Source: Hippophae tibetana
Taxonomy: Eukaryota; Streptophyta; Magnoliopsida; Rosales; Elaeagnaceae
DNA: 64,000 bases
Reading direction: 5' to 3'
NCBI GenBank assembly: GCA_037013495.1
Contig: CM072812.1
Location: 35,050,501 to 35,114,500, forward strand
This document shows positions 1-11,981 of this stretch, piece by piece (position 1 is the stretch's first letter; each line of letters opens with the position of its first letter). The notes below the pieces were generated by a model. That model was not told the DNA's origin and did no database searches. It worked only from the letters and a program-made list of their open reading frames with translations. Position numbers and translations under genes: made by a program.

Positions 1-1
1 T

Positions 2-74
2 AAACCAAGTAATGAAGACATAGAAACACTTTTACTTATAATTAATCGGAGAGTTACTTAAAGAGATGAATTTT
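2..74 (+). pseudogene. LINE-A reverse transcriptase fragment, left of the CACTA insertion
   Basis: Reading from base 2 gives KPSNEDIETLLLIINRRVT and then a stop. This resembles the stretch just before the reverse transcriptase domain of plant L1-type LINEs, where the usual pattern is RVT-x-EMN-...-T-x-EEV. A one-base frame change puts ATG AAT TTT at 66-74. In that frame the sequence continues directly into GCC ATA ACA AAA GAA GTG at 8421, on the far side of the CACTA element. It is therefore the upstream part of the LINE that resumes at 8421; the rest of its 5' end lies left of the window. Non-functional. Confidence 0.7.
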
Positions 75-104
75 CACTACTATAAAAATGATTATTTAAA
101 TCGA
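75..104 (+). repeat. CACTA left terminal inverted repeat
   Basis: Starts CACTACTATAAAAATG. It pairs with the reverse complement of the right end (8388-8417) with about one gap and several mismatches. Preceded by TTT (72-74), half of the 3-bp target duplication. Confidence 0.85.
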
Positions 105-753
105 AATTTAAAGTTGGTTTTTCTCACATCAATACGTTGAAAAACCAATTTAAAAAAATAAAAAAATAGCATCAGTTAACACGTAGGATCGATAATATCA
201 GTCTCATGTGTCAACAAAACTATACATGTTTTTTTTCCTTTTATCTTCTTTCTTTCCCTTTTTCCAGACATAACGTTTATTGGCTAGCTATTATAACCCA
301 AAAAACCGACTACCTTTTCTATTTTTTTTCATTTTTCGACCACCTTTGACCACCAATTCCGACGTTGTTTAGTAAGTTTTCTTCCTTTCTAATTTTTCTT
401 CTATATTTCCTATTTTTTTAGCATAATACTCAAAAAAATTATACCCATTTTTTCACTTACAAAACATCATTTTTTCTTCATTATCTTCATTTTGTCACTT
501 CATTTACTCTTGTAAGTATTTTTATGAATTATTTTACACTTATTATTCATATTTTTTTTTTTGTATATTATGTGTTATTATTTATATGTATAAATTTTTG
601 TGTTATGTAAGTTTTTTATTTTTATTTAAGCTTAGAATAGAAGAATGTATTTTTATTCATTTATTTATTTTAATAATTTTATGTATTTAGGTGTTTGATA
701 TATATTAATTTATTTTAAACTTAAATTTTTTGAAAATTATTCACATGTAAATG

Positions 754-754
<1 letters not shown>

Positions 755-792
<38 letters not shown>
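755..792. repeat. (TA)n microsatellite in the CACTA 5' region
   Basis: An almost uninterrupted run of about 18 TA dinucleotides. The surrounding 200-1090 is AT-rich CACTA leader with further short TA runs (845-860, 895-910) and no gene seen. Confidence 0.9.
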
Positions 793-798
<6 letters not shown>

Positions 799-1096
799 AT
801 GTATATAATTTATAATGAGTTTATTAATATTTATTATTATTATTATATATATATATACACATAAAATATGTATTATTAATTACATGCATTTATTTATATA
901 TATATATAAATAAAAATATAAATTATTATATATTGTATATTGTTAATATTATATATTTGTTATATTTGATTTTTATGTATTTCTTTTTATATGATGTTTT
1001 GATAAATATTCTAATAATTATGGAATTCATATATAATAATATCGGAAATATATTGATTGGATTAATATTTAATATGTTTAATGTCATTAATAAAAA

Positions 1097-4000
1097 ATGA
1101 ACAAATCATGGATGTCAAAGTGTAGAATTGTACATGATTACATTTCTGGAGTTGAAAGTTTCTTGAAATTTTCTTGTAAAAATAGTAATAATGAAATTAA
1201 TATGATTCAATGCCCGTGTATTAAATATAAAAATGAGAAATTTCATGATGTTACGAGGTTAAGTATCATCTTATTCGTAGTTTTATTCTTTTGAGTTATA
1301 AATGTTGGTATTATCATGAAAAAATATTGATAATACTCATAGGGAAGAGATAAATAAGAATGTGAATGACTTATATATATCTTATCATAATGTACAGACA
1401 AAAAATATGTTTCATGGTATTGAAGATGAACTACATGAGGATGATCCCGGAACCTTTAAAACACTTCTAGAAGATGCCAAAAAACCATTGTATCCAGAGT
1501 CCAATAAATACACTAAAATGTCAAGATTGGTTCATTTGTATAATGTGAAGGAAAAAATAGTTTTCCTGACAAGGAATTCACATAATTACTAAATGTACTA
1601 AAGAATATGTTTCCTGAGGGTATTGAATTGTCATCTTCAATGTATGAAGTGAAGAAATCTCTTAGTTGATTTGGCATAGAATATCATAAGATTCATGCTT
1701 ATCCAAACGATTGCATTCTTTATAGAAAAGAATATAAGACATTAGATGATTGTCCAATATGTAAAGAATTGAGATGGAAGCATACTACAAATGAGACAAC
1801 ACCTAAGAAAGATGTGCCCGAAAAGGTTCTTTGGTACTTTCCTCTTATTCCTTGCTTTCAAAGGTTGTTTGAAAGTAAAGAGACATCAAAGATGTTAACT
1901 TGACATTCATATAATCGATCTGATGATGGGGTGCTACGTCATCCTTTTGATTCCCAAAATTGGAAAGTAGTCGATAATTTATCTCCTCAATTTGAATTTG
2001 ATTCATGCAATCTTCGTCTTTCCATTGCTGCTGATGGAATTAATCCACACAGTTCCCTTAGTAGTAGATATAGCCGTTGGTTAGTAATTATGGTAACATA
2101 CAACCTTCCTCCCTGGTTATGTATGAAAAAAAAATCATGATGTTAACATTATTGATCTCAAAACCGAAATAACCCAGTGTTCATATTGATGTTTATTTGT
2201 AGCCTCTGATAGATTATTTAAACACGTTGTGGAATGATGGTATAAATGTTTATGATGCACATAAAGAAGAACACTTTAACTTGAGAGAGGTCCTTTTATG
2301 GACAATTAATGATTTTTCTACCTCTGGGAACTTATCAGAACGTACAACAAAAACTTATATGGGATACCCTATTTGTAATGATGGCACTTCTACAATTTAT
2401 CTTGTTCATGGACGAAAGATGTGTTATAGAAGACATGGAAGATTTTTTCCATTTAGACGCAAGTTTAGCTACCAAAAGAAAGCATTCAATGGTGAAGAAG
2501 ATCATGATATTGCACCAAGACCTTTTGCGAGATGTTGAGATATTAAGACAATTGAATGGTATGAAATTTAAAGGATATGGAAAGATGAAAAAAATAATAC
2601 TCATTGATGGAGGGAAAAAAAGAGGTCAACTAATAAAAGGGGTGAAAAGGAAAATGTTACTGAATCATTAGATTATGATTGTTAAAATAAAAAAATCAAT
2701 ATTTTGAGAATTACCTTATTGAAAAGACGTACACATTCGTCACATCTTAGATGTCATTCACATTGAGAAAAATGTATGTGAGAGCTTGATTGGTATATTA
2801 CTTAATAGCTGGAAAAATGAAGGATGGAATTAAAGCGATTGGATTTAAAGAAACTAGGTATACGACCTGAATTGACACTAATGGTGAAAAATGATACGAA
2901 TCGAACATACTTACCACCAGTACCATATACAATTTCAACAAAAGGGAAGTATGTGTTGTGGGTGTGAAAGTTCCTGATGGTTACTCATCCAACTTAAATT
3001 TTTTTGTGTCTATCATCGATAAGAAACTTTATGGATTGAAATCACATGATTGTCATATCTTAATGCAATAGTTATTACCAATTCCTATTAAGCCAATTCT
3101 TCCGAAACATGTTCGATTACCAATAATTTATCTTTGTTCATTCTTCAATACAATATGCAAGAAAACTAAATCAATTGGAAGTTAATTTTTTTACAGAAAG
3201 ATGTTGTAGAGAATTTGTGTCTACTTAAAAAATATTTTTCTCCTTTTTTCGATAAAATGATTCACTTGTGTATTCATTTAATTCGAGAGGTTCAATTGTG
3301 TGGTCCTACTTACTTAAAGTGGATGTATCCTTTTGATAGATACATGAAAGTCCTTAAAGGGTATGTAAATAATATAAATTGTCATGAAGGATGCATGGTG
3401 GAACGTGACATTGCTGAAGATGCCATTGAGTTTTGTTCTGAATACTTTAGTGGTTGCACTAAAATTAGGAATCCTAAGCACAAGCCGTTCTTAGAACGTC
3501 ACATGATCCAAGTAGGTAACCATATGCTTGTTGGAAGTAAGAAACTGTTTATTGATCACACTCAATGGGGAAAAAACACACCAAATTATTTTGGTAAATA
3601 ATAACGAGGCACAACCGTACATAGAGTAAGTGATGACAGATTCAACCTTTTCATTTAAAATAAAATTATTTTTTATTTAACTATTAATGATATCTAATTG
3701 ATATATATTTATTAACATTACAAAATGCATTTAAATTTATTGAAGATCGATCCTCGTTATAAATAAAAAGGAGGAGAAAAATGGTTATATGATGAACATA
3801 AGCGAAAGTTTATTAATTGGTTTCGCAACCATGTAAGTGTCACATACAAGAATTAATTAGTACTTCTATATAATGTTTTAAAACTTTGTTTTAAACACAT
3901 TTCATGTTTTTATATGCATAGATTCGAGTTTAACTCAACAAACTTAATCATAAAATAACATAAAGTTTAGAATGGCTTTCACATGGTCCAAAATTCGATG

Positions 4001-4529
4001 TCAAATCATATTCTAGTTTCACAATTATTGGATCGAGGTTTATGACTCAAGTAAGGGACAAAGTTCGAGTAAATCAGAATAGTGGTGTGAAGATGGTTGC
4101 ACAAACTAGAAAATTTTCCACTTCAAAAGATGGTAATCCTGTACTTTCTTATAGAACATATTATGGTATAATTCAAGAAATTTGGGAACTATGAGATCTT
4201 CCATGAAACAGTATTCTTATATGATTGGGTTGAAGATGTTATCAATATTGGATATAAAATAGATGATTTTGGATTTATCCAAGATAAGACACACTGATGA
4301 TCCTTTCACGTTAGCACTTTATGCAAAAAAAGTATTTTATGTGAGCGATCAAATTGACACAAGATGGTATGTTGTGTTAACACCTTCACAAAAAGAGTTC
4401 TATAATTGTGATGCTTTAGAAGATGATGACATTCTTGATACATTATCCAATGTTAGTCATTTCTCAAAAAATGTTTCTAATGTATGTGATGATCTAGTTG
4501 ATGATGATGATTCTTCATCATGGACTTAA
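1097..4529 (+). pseudogene. TNP2-like CACTA transposase, broken
   Basis: The open segments line up in the order expected for plant TNP2 transposases. At 1097-1294 MNKSWMSKCRIVHDY and a CPC-x-K motif match the transposase-associated N-terminal domain. At about 1640-2140 come CPICKELRWK, a 'KVLWYFPLIPCFQRLF' block, 'DGVLRHPFDS' and 'YNLPPWLCMK', the TNP2 core. At 2227-2670 the core continues in two frames. At 3215-3601 'FFDKMIHLCIHLIRE' and 'YPFDRYMKVLKGYV' match DUF4218. At 4263-4529 'FYVSDQIDTRWYVVL' matches DUF4216. In-frame stops occur, for example near 1664 and 1899, and several frame changes are needed. The role would be excision and reinsertion of the element by binding its ends; here it is inactive. 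Intron positions are uncertain, so the limits are approximate. Confidence 0.85.
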
Positions 4530-4659
4530 AGTGATTGTGAAGGAATATATATATACGATCAACAACCTAATTAAGCATAATGTATATTCTATATTCTTTT
4601 AATAACTCTTGTTTATATGTTTGGAGTTAAAATTGTTAATTAATTTATATTTAATCATT

Positions 4660-6135
4660 GTTTGCAGATATTTCATGGATCATAAGGTACCAAAGATTGT
4701 AGATCCAAATGATCTATTAGAGCATTTGAAAAGAAGGGGTTGGACTATTATACCTGATGCTCCACTTAACCTAGATGATAGAGTACCCGTTCTATTTTAT
4801 GCTACTAGTAATCCATTAGGAGAAAATGGCCAACAATTGAAACCTTCTATTACAAGATATGAAAAACCATTTATATAAGTCTCTTTTATTTTATAACTAA
4901 TTACATATACTATATCTTTTTTGTATTATATATCATCTAAAATGTGTGTTTTTACAGAATCGTTTTAAATTTTCTGATACTTGGAAGAATAAGTGCTATA
5001 AGATTTCAAATAAGGCATGGAAGGAACACAAAACTTCCAAATTGACTAGAAATTATGTGTTTCCTTATTTGGAACTACTTGATGAAGTAGAACTATACAA
5101 AATCTCTGAAGAACACCCCTAGATTGAACCCCAAGTATGGAAAGACTTCATGGATTATAGATGTATGGATGAATTTCAAATTATTAGAGAAGAACATTAG
5201 AATATACAAATGTAGAATATTCTTCTTAACCATATTAGGAGGTCATCAAATCCTGAAGTTAGACAAAGAATGATATTATTAAGTTGTTAATTTATGTATA
5301 AAGCTGAATTGGGTAAATTGGGTACCCAATCTGAATTGTATATAGAAAAAAGACCCCAAAAATGAAGAAGTCGAGACCAATGACTAAACGAGGAGAATAA
5401 CAACTCAATAAGTTAGTTAGTAATTTAACTTGATGCAAAGTTCTTATGATTTTTGCTAATTGATGTAATAATGTATGATAAGTTTGTTTGTTTTTTTTAT
5501 TTGTAGAGGGTTAATCAAGAACACATAGCTAGTGGTGAAATAATCGAAAAACCATAGAGAGATGCTATATATCATGCATATAAACATGAACATCTTGGTC
5601 GTGTTATATGAGGAAGCCAATATGATGGTTATATGGAGTTTTTTAACATTTGAAAACAAAAGCTTCATATGGTCAGTAAAGACAAAAACTGTAAAATTGA
5701 AGAAGAATTCGGCTATTTTAAGGTCTTAATGTTAAGTGAGATTGCCACTTTAAACAAATATCAATCATAACACATGTCAGTCATGACAGCATACTATAAT
5801 CAGGGCATGTCCTATTGGCTAGGCATGTAACCATCCATGCAAGGCATGCCACCTATGCAATCTCATGGTGCCCAATCTATATCCTGTATGGGATATAGTC
5901 ATCCTATTGGTCCTCCCTTTATGACAGAAATGTAGATGCAATCAGTTAGTGGTTCAATATCTCCAATGCAATTTGTGCAATCTTACCATCCATCACATCA
6001 TGATGAATGTTTTGATGAGAATGTCCTTCCAATAGCTACCCCACATGGGAGTCCTCCTCTATTTGATGAATCAATTGTGAGAGGATTTAAAGTTTATGTA
6101 GATAGTCTATTATTTTTATTTTTTTATTATATATA
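4660..6135 (+). pseudogene. Second CACTA gene (plant transposase Ptta/En/Spm-like), broken
   Basis: Open pieces at 4609-4878, about 4955-5190 and 5510-6135 read in several frames. They include MDHKVPKIVDPNDLLEHLKR, then a W-rich stretch of type 'WKEHKTSKLTRNYVFPYLELL', and a low-complexity segment rich in M, Q, P, G and S (about 5780-6060, repeated 'MQGMPPMQS'-like units). Order and composition fit the second gene of plant CACTA elements, whose product binds subterminal repeats. Stops occur at about 5119, 5200 and 5555. I recognise the type from context and composition more than from strong motifs, so the family call is moderate and the exon limits are unknown. Confidence 0.5.
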
Positions 6136-6519
6136 ACACTTAAATTTTTTACAGAATATGAAATGTTTGTTGAAACATCCATCATCTACGGATTATATTG
6201 CTATTGGAACAATACAACAATTGAGCGATGATTAAATGATTCATAATCAGTATTTCCCAAGTTATTGGCGAATAATAATTGATCAATCATTGCTCCATGA
6301 TTGTCCACTACCTATGCTTTCTGATGCTACCACAATCCAAGAAATGGTTCAACAATATGTGGCTTAGCCATCGAGTCAAGTTGTGATAAATTTTGACATA
6401 GTACTATTTTTTTACTTAAGATAATACTTTTTTTACTACTTCTATTATATTATTATTCTTTTATTGTTACTAACATATATAATACCTCTTCTTTAGTCCA
6501 TTATACCATAATTAGTAAG

Positions 6520-7580
6520 TGCGACACATTTAAGAGATACAAATAAAGTATCTCGTGGTAAATCTATGTCTAGTGGACAATCATCGTGTACTAAGTCATT
6601 CAAGAAGAAGCCATAGAAAAAGTATAGTTATGAATATGCTATAAACTTTAGCAAAAATCTTGGCTCTTTGATGACTATTGTTGCGAACAAGACTAGCATA
6701 AATTATGAATGGATTATGCCACTTCCTAGAGAAATTTTTGGTGTAGACATTGGGTAAACATATATATCGATCGAGTGCATATTGCAGCTATTTAAATATC
6801 AAATGATCGATTTAAGTATAATTCAAATGTGAAGAAGGTAAGTCCTCAATCAATAAATAAAATTCATTTATGTAGAACATATAATTATATTTATATTATC
6901 TAATTATTTATATATATTTCTTTTATATAGGGTATGTTATTATCGACTTCAAGCTAATCACTCATCATATTTAGCAATGTTCTATGATTCTTCATTTGTC
7001 AATCAATATCAAGAGAAGAATTTTAACATCAGAGCTAAACAATTATGTGATAAGGCATTAACACTTAACAAAAATCAGAAGTTGATAATCCCTTGGTCAC
7101 TAAAGTTTGAACAAGACCAAGATCACTGGATATTGATAATACTTTATCTATATGATAATTATGTTTGGTACTGTGACTCAGTTTCTTTAGAATTGAGTAA
7201 AGATACAAAAGCAATTGTTGAAATGTAAGAGTTATAACTAGCTATTTTTCTTCTATTGTTCTTTGTAATATTTAATAAAAAAACTAATTGTTTTAAAGTT
7301 TGATAGGATATGGAAACTGTGGAACAAGAATAGGGGCATTGCTCTTAAAAAATCTCATAAGCTTATATGGGACAAAGTTATGGTATGTACAAACAAATAT
7401 TAATAATTTAATTAATTTTACTATTGAATAATAAAGATGTTCGAATATGGAAAACCATGTATACTTGTTATTTGTAGGTTCCATAATAAAATGATGGAGT
7501 CATGTGTCGTTACTTTGTCATGAAGTTTATGAGAAAAATCATCTCAAATATCAACATTCCAATTAAAGATGTGGTGATCT
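6520..7580 (+). pseudogene. Ulp1-like SUMO peptidase (C48) carried by the CACTA element
   Basis: The segment 6977-7228 contains DHWILIILYLYDNYVWYCDS. This has the spacing of the His and Asp sites of Ulp1 cysteine peptidases (H of DHW, D of CDS). After an intron-like gap, about 7480-7545 reads GVMCRYFVMKFM, which fits the catalytic Cys block. The upstream part (6520-6770) includes 'SYEYAINFSKNLGSLM' and 'WIMPLPREIFGVDIG', as seen ahead of Ulp1 domains in plant transposons. Stops (for example 'KP*KK' near 6616) show it is not intact. Such peptidases remove SUMO from proteins; their use to transposons is unproven. An older capture of a host gene is the usual interpretation. Confidence 0.65.
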
Positions 7581-8280
7581 CTTTTACTAATATACCTTTT
7601 TAACATATATAAGTGTTTTTTTATGAATTCATGATATTACATTTGTATTTTGAATTTAAATACATGTAGTTCTTTGGTTGGAACAAGTCAGACTATGATA
7701 TGCAAATTTTTGATGATTTACGAGAGGCATGAGCAGAACACATGGTTCAAATTATAATATCACAAGAAGAATCATGAGAAGAATATGATGATCTTGAATA
7801 ACATAGGACAACACCATAGTAATTTTTATAATGCTTTAATTTCTCTATTGTTGTGTCTATGAAGTTTGGGCAGCTTATTTGAGGGATGTTTTTGTGCTCA
7901 TGTATTTAGGACAATGAATTATTATATGGACCTATTTTTCTACCCAAACTCCATCTCATCTCTCTTGCCTAGTTCCCTGGTCACTATGAATGGGACATTG
8001 GTGGTGATTCTAAGAAAACCAAGCTTTCTCTCTTTGAAATAAAGTGGGAATATCACAAAATCTATGACAAAATAGGCGACATTATTATATATATATATAT
8101 TGTATGTAAATTATTTTTTTGTAATAAATTTAATTCTCAAGTAATTAATTAATATTTAATTTTTCAATTATGTTTAGTATTTAAACTCTTTTAAACAGAT
8201 TTTGATTTTTTCTACTATTATGTTATCGAATACATGTTCTGATGATAGTAGAAAATGAGTAAAATGTGTAAAAAATACAG

Positions 8281-8400
8281 AATTTAAAGTTGGTTCACGA
8301 GTTGAATTGAATTTATGTTTAAAGTTGGTTCAACACATGAACCGACTTTAAATTATAAGTCTCCCAATTCTAAGTCGGTTCACCTAACTGACTTAAATGG
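8281..8400. repeat. CACTA right subterminal repeats
   Basis: Several copies of an 'aaagttggttca' / 'tgaaccgacttta' motif occur here in both orientations (for example 8287, 8320, 8338 and 8371). The same motif occurs at the left end at 110-120. In CACTA elements such subterminal repeats bind the element's regulatory protein. Confidence 0.75.
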
Positions 8401-8417
8401 TATATTTTGGCATAGTG
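8388..8417 (-). repeat. CACTA right terminal inverted repeat
   Basis: In reverse complement it begins CACTATGCCAAAATATACC and matches the left end at 75 with mismatches. Followed by TTT (8418-8420), the second half of the target duplication. Confidence 0.8.
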
Positions 8418-8420
8418 TTT

Positions 8421-10690
8421 GCCATAACAAAAGAAGTGTTAGAGATAGAGATACTTGGGGTGGTGAAACATCTAAATCCAGATAAGACCACTGGTATATA
8501 TGGCTATCTAGCTGCCTTCTTCCAACCTATGTGACATGTTGTTGGTAGAGATGTGTTGGATGTTATCAAAGCTTTTTTCAAGTATAGGACTCTTTCCACA
8601 AGTATGAATTATACTTCTATCAACCTTATTTCGATATTCCTACACAATTGAATCGCCTAAGACTTATTAGCCTTTGTACTACAATTTATAAGATTATTGT
8701 AAAATATTTCCTAATAGACTTAGGAATGTGTTGTCTTTTGTAATAAGTATGAACCAAAGTGCCTTCCTTTCTAACCGGTTGATTGTAGACAACACTTTAA
8801 TTGTAATGGATTTTTTTCACCAAAAAATTAGAATATGAGGGAAATACCATCATCTTGATCTTAAGCTCGACATGAATAAGACTTATGATGGCGTTGAATG
8901 GTATTTTATAGACAAGATGATGTTGAGATTGGGATTTTTTGTAAAATTTGTCTCTTTAATACTTGATTATCATATATTAATTACTCCTTAGTATTCAATA
9001 ATGAAATTGTGGAATATTTCAAATCGGAAAGAGGACTCAAGCAAGGATATCCCTTATCCCATTCTCTTTCTTCTATGTTCTAAAGGTTTATCATCTTTAC
9101 TTATTCATGCAAGGAAATGAAACAAATCCAAGGTTTAAAGACTAGTAGATCAAGACCTTCCATACCCCATTTTCTTTTTATTGATGATTCTTTTATATTT
9201 TGCAAAGCTTCTCCAAATAAAGTTTGTATGGTTAGAAGTATTTTTAATTGGTACAGGGCTACCTCAGAACAAGAAGTCAATTTCATAAGTCTTCTTTATT
9301 CTTTAGTGTCAACACTCCCGTGGATTTAAGAACAAACCTACAAACTTTTTTGAATATGAAATATATTGGTAGAATGGATAAATATTTATGCCTTTTGGCC
9401 TTGGTTAGTAGATCAAAGTCTCAAACTTTCAAATTCATTTGAGAGAAGGTACAAAGCAAAATACAAGGGTGGTCTAAACAATATTTATCTCTTGTTGGTA
9501 GAAAAATACTCCTTAAATTAGTTTCCTCGACCATTCCAAACTTTGAAATGAGTTATTTCCTTCTTCCCAATACTCTTTGTAAAGAAATTGGTTCTTTAAC
9601 GGCTCATTTTTTGTGGTTTGGTTCGGACTCAAAATAAAATTCATTGAAAAAGTTAGAAATTTTTACTAAAATCAAAGGAAGATGATGGTTTAGGACTTAT
9701 AGATCTTAAACTTTTTGATTTGGCCATGCTCGAAAAAAAAGGATGAGGACTTTTAACTTATGACTCTTCTCTTTTAGAGCATGTTTTGAGGCACAAATAT
9801 TATAAAAATTGCTCCTTCATGGTTGCCAAGGTGGGCAGTAATGCTTCTTTAGGATGGAGAGGAATTGTTAAGGCTCAAAAATTGTTAAATGATGGCTTGA
9901 CATAGAAATCGATTTTGAAGAGTTATATTCCCATTTAGGACCAACCTTTGATACCAAGAACAAGACATATTATACAATGAAGTTGGAACCAAAATATTAT
10001 TGGGAGTATCTTTCTCTATGATGGTGTTTGTGTGATTAATAACATTCCTATTGTTCATTATTAACTCAGAGACATCTCTATATGGTGTTATAGTAAATCT
10101 GAATCGTACATTGTTAAGTTGGTTATTTGCAAGCAATGATTCTTGATGAAGAAGGACTATGGAGTAGTTTAGTTGGACAAAGCAACTCTAAGTGCAATGA
10201 CGAAGCTTTTTGAAAGTGATTATGGTCTTTCAAGTCACCTAGTAAATTAAAATTGTTTCTTTGATAATATGTTTGGGATATTCTTTGTACTCGTTGCAAT
10301 CTCATCAAAAAAGGAATGCGAGTAAACTCTTCGTGCCCACTATGCATGGAAGAAAATGAATATACTAGGCATTTGTTTATAGATTGTATGTTCTCTAAAG
10401 ATATTATGTCCTATATGTTATTATTTTACTACCTTTAAGTAAACATATTGGGAGAACTACTACCTTTAGGTAGTTATCCAATCCATGATTGTACAAAGTT
10501 TCAAGCAAAAGAATAGAATGAGAAGGTATAACAAATGAGGAGAATCAATGACATAAACTTATTATTACATAATGGATAATTTGAAAAGTTAGAAATGAAA
10601 GAATTTTTAAAAATATTTTTAAACTTGTAAAGGAAGCCTTACTTCTCATCGACATTAAATTATTTGAATTTGATTACGTTTTGATGTAAT
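8421..10690 (+). pseudogene. LINE-A (L1-type) reverse transcriptase and C-terminal region, degenerate
   Basis: Read in shifting frames, this holds the plant LINE ORF2 in order. 'LNPDKTTGIYGYLAAFF' corresponds to the PxKAPGPDG block. 'MNQSAFLSNRLIVDNTLI' is followed by 'LDMNKTYDGVEW'. 'SERGLKQGYPL' is next. 'PHFLFIDDSFIFCKAS' (about 9167-9215) is the catalytic box, with IDD in place of ADD. 'GWSKQYLSLVGRKILLK' starts the connection region. Near 10300-10385 'CPLCMEENEYTRHLF' is the zinc-finger-like end, and 'WKVRNERIF' (about 10580) is the tail. Frameshifts and stops are frequent. LINEs copy themselves by target-primed reverse transcription; this copy is dead. It was the landing site of the CACTA element. 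Confidence 0.85.
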
Positions 10691-11205
10691 TTTTTTATTG
10701 TATTTGTAGAATTTGATTATTGTATTGACTGGATTAATTTTTAATCATTTGTACTTTAAGTATTTGCTATATCTTAGTAAAAAATATTTATTAATTATTT
10801 ATATTTTTAAAATTTTAAAATATTTGTATTATAATAAAATAGATAATTTGCTAATTTTTTTCATGTATTTTATAACCGTATACCATAAATGCAATAACAT
10901 GACACAAAAATTTGATATAAACACGATTTGCCGGGTCGATGGAGAGAATGAATATCGGTGGGATTGAAAAAAAAATCAGAGAAAAGAGGAAAAAAAAAAA
11001 AAAAGGCTACACGGACTGTCAGAAGCTAAAGGACACTAGGTATCTTTCTTTTTGAGGAAAGTTGCTCCAAAAAAGCTTTTCATGGAGAGAAATAGAAATA
11101 GAGAGTCGGTATTGAGTTTTCTTTTTCACAATCGCTTTCCCTCCTTTGTTTTGTTTACTTTACTTTACTTTATTTCAACTTTTCTAAGAATCTGATTCTA
11201 CCAAA
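10691..11205 (+). promoter_or_regulatory. Upstream region and probable 5' leader of the IQD gene
   Basis: AT-rich to about 10970, then a purine-rich stretch with a long A run (about 10989-11004). From 11060 the sequence turns to 'gagagaaatagaaatagagag' and then a pyrimidine-rich 'ctttactttactttactttat' block, as is common in plant 5' leaders. No clear TATA box can be assigned. The transcription start is inferred only from position, upstream of the proposed leader intron (11206-11964). Confidence 0.35.
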
Positions 11206-11964
11206 GTGAGTTACTCTTCCCTCTTTGACTATTTTATTATTGGAAATTTGGAATCTTCATTCTTTTACAATTCTTTATTTTCTTATCTCTACGTTGGGTT
11301 TCTCTGTTCTGTAACTTTTATTAATTATCACTTTTTTAGTTATTATCATTTTTATATAATAATTACATTTTTTTATTAAAAAAATATAATAACCAAAGCC
11401 ACCTTATTAGGAGTGTAAATTTGAGTCAAAATGTGTCACTTTTGTCATGTAATGCAGATTTCCACTCGGTCTTGAGAGTTTTTTTTTTCTTATTGTCTTT
11501 ACTTTTAATTTTCCAATATAGCTTCTTATATAAATCAATATATAAAATCAGAAAATATATTTTAAAAGATTTAAGAAAATGTTAAGTTATGGAAGTTGAA
11601 TAGTAAAGTAATTATAAGATTAGTTATTAATATGATTTAATTATATTATAATATATAAATTATAGGATGTTTGAATAGTAATAAAAACCATTTTTCTTAA
11701 AAAAATAAATTCCATTTCCTTGGAAAATTTACTTCTTTTCGGAGATATCATTCTTTAACAAGCAATTTGCACCACTTTTCGTGACATGGAAAGTTCCTAA
11801 GATTGTGAGCTGGAAACCTGTTAGTCTTTTTCCTAAAAAACAATAATAAAACAGTAACTGTGTTTTTCCATATTCAATCTTTCAAAACTCTTCTATGATT
11901 CTATCTCTTTGATCATTGTAACGATCCCTACATTTATTTGCTCTAAGTCTCTGCTCAAACCCAG
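11206..11964 (+). other. Probable intron in the 5' UTR of the IQD gene
   Basis: A strong donor (AAA|GTGAGTT, 11206) and an acceptor with a pyrimidine-leaning tract (AACCCAG| ending at 11964) bracket 759 bases that hold no open frame. The acceptor is 17 bases before the ATG at 11982. Introns in the leader are frequent in IQD genes. This is inference; a spliced cDNA would settle it. Confidence 0.5.
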
Positions 11965-11981
11965 AACAGAAAAAATTAAAT

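Larger units (their letters stand above)
75..8417 (+). mobile_element. Degraded autonomous-type CACTA (En/Spm) DNA transposon
   Basis: The left end begins CACTACTATAAAAATG at 75. The right end, read in reverse complement from 8417, begins CACTATGCCAAAATAT, and the two ends stay similar for about 28 bases. A 3-bp target duplication, TTT, sits at 72-74 and 8418-8420, as expected for CACTA elements. Subterminal repeats built on 'aaagttggtt' lie near both ends (about 105-165 and 8281-8400). Inside are remains of TNP2 transposase (1097-4529), a second CACTA-type gene (about 4660-6135) and a Ulp1-like peptidase (about 6520-7580), all plus strand and interrupted by stops. The element lies inside a LINE (2-74 and 8421-10690). 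It can no longer make its own transposase. Confidence 0.88.

Noticed and set aside
10713..10967. 84-residue frame rich in I, L, Y and K
   Set aside because: Composition reflects AT-rich DNA; no motif, and it lies between the LINE end and the IQD leader.
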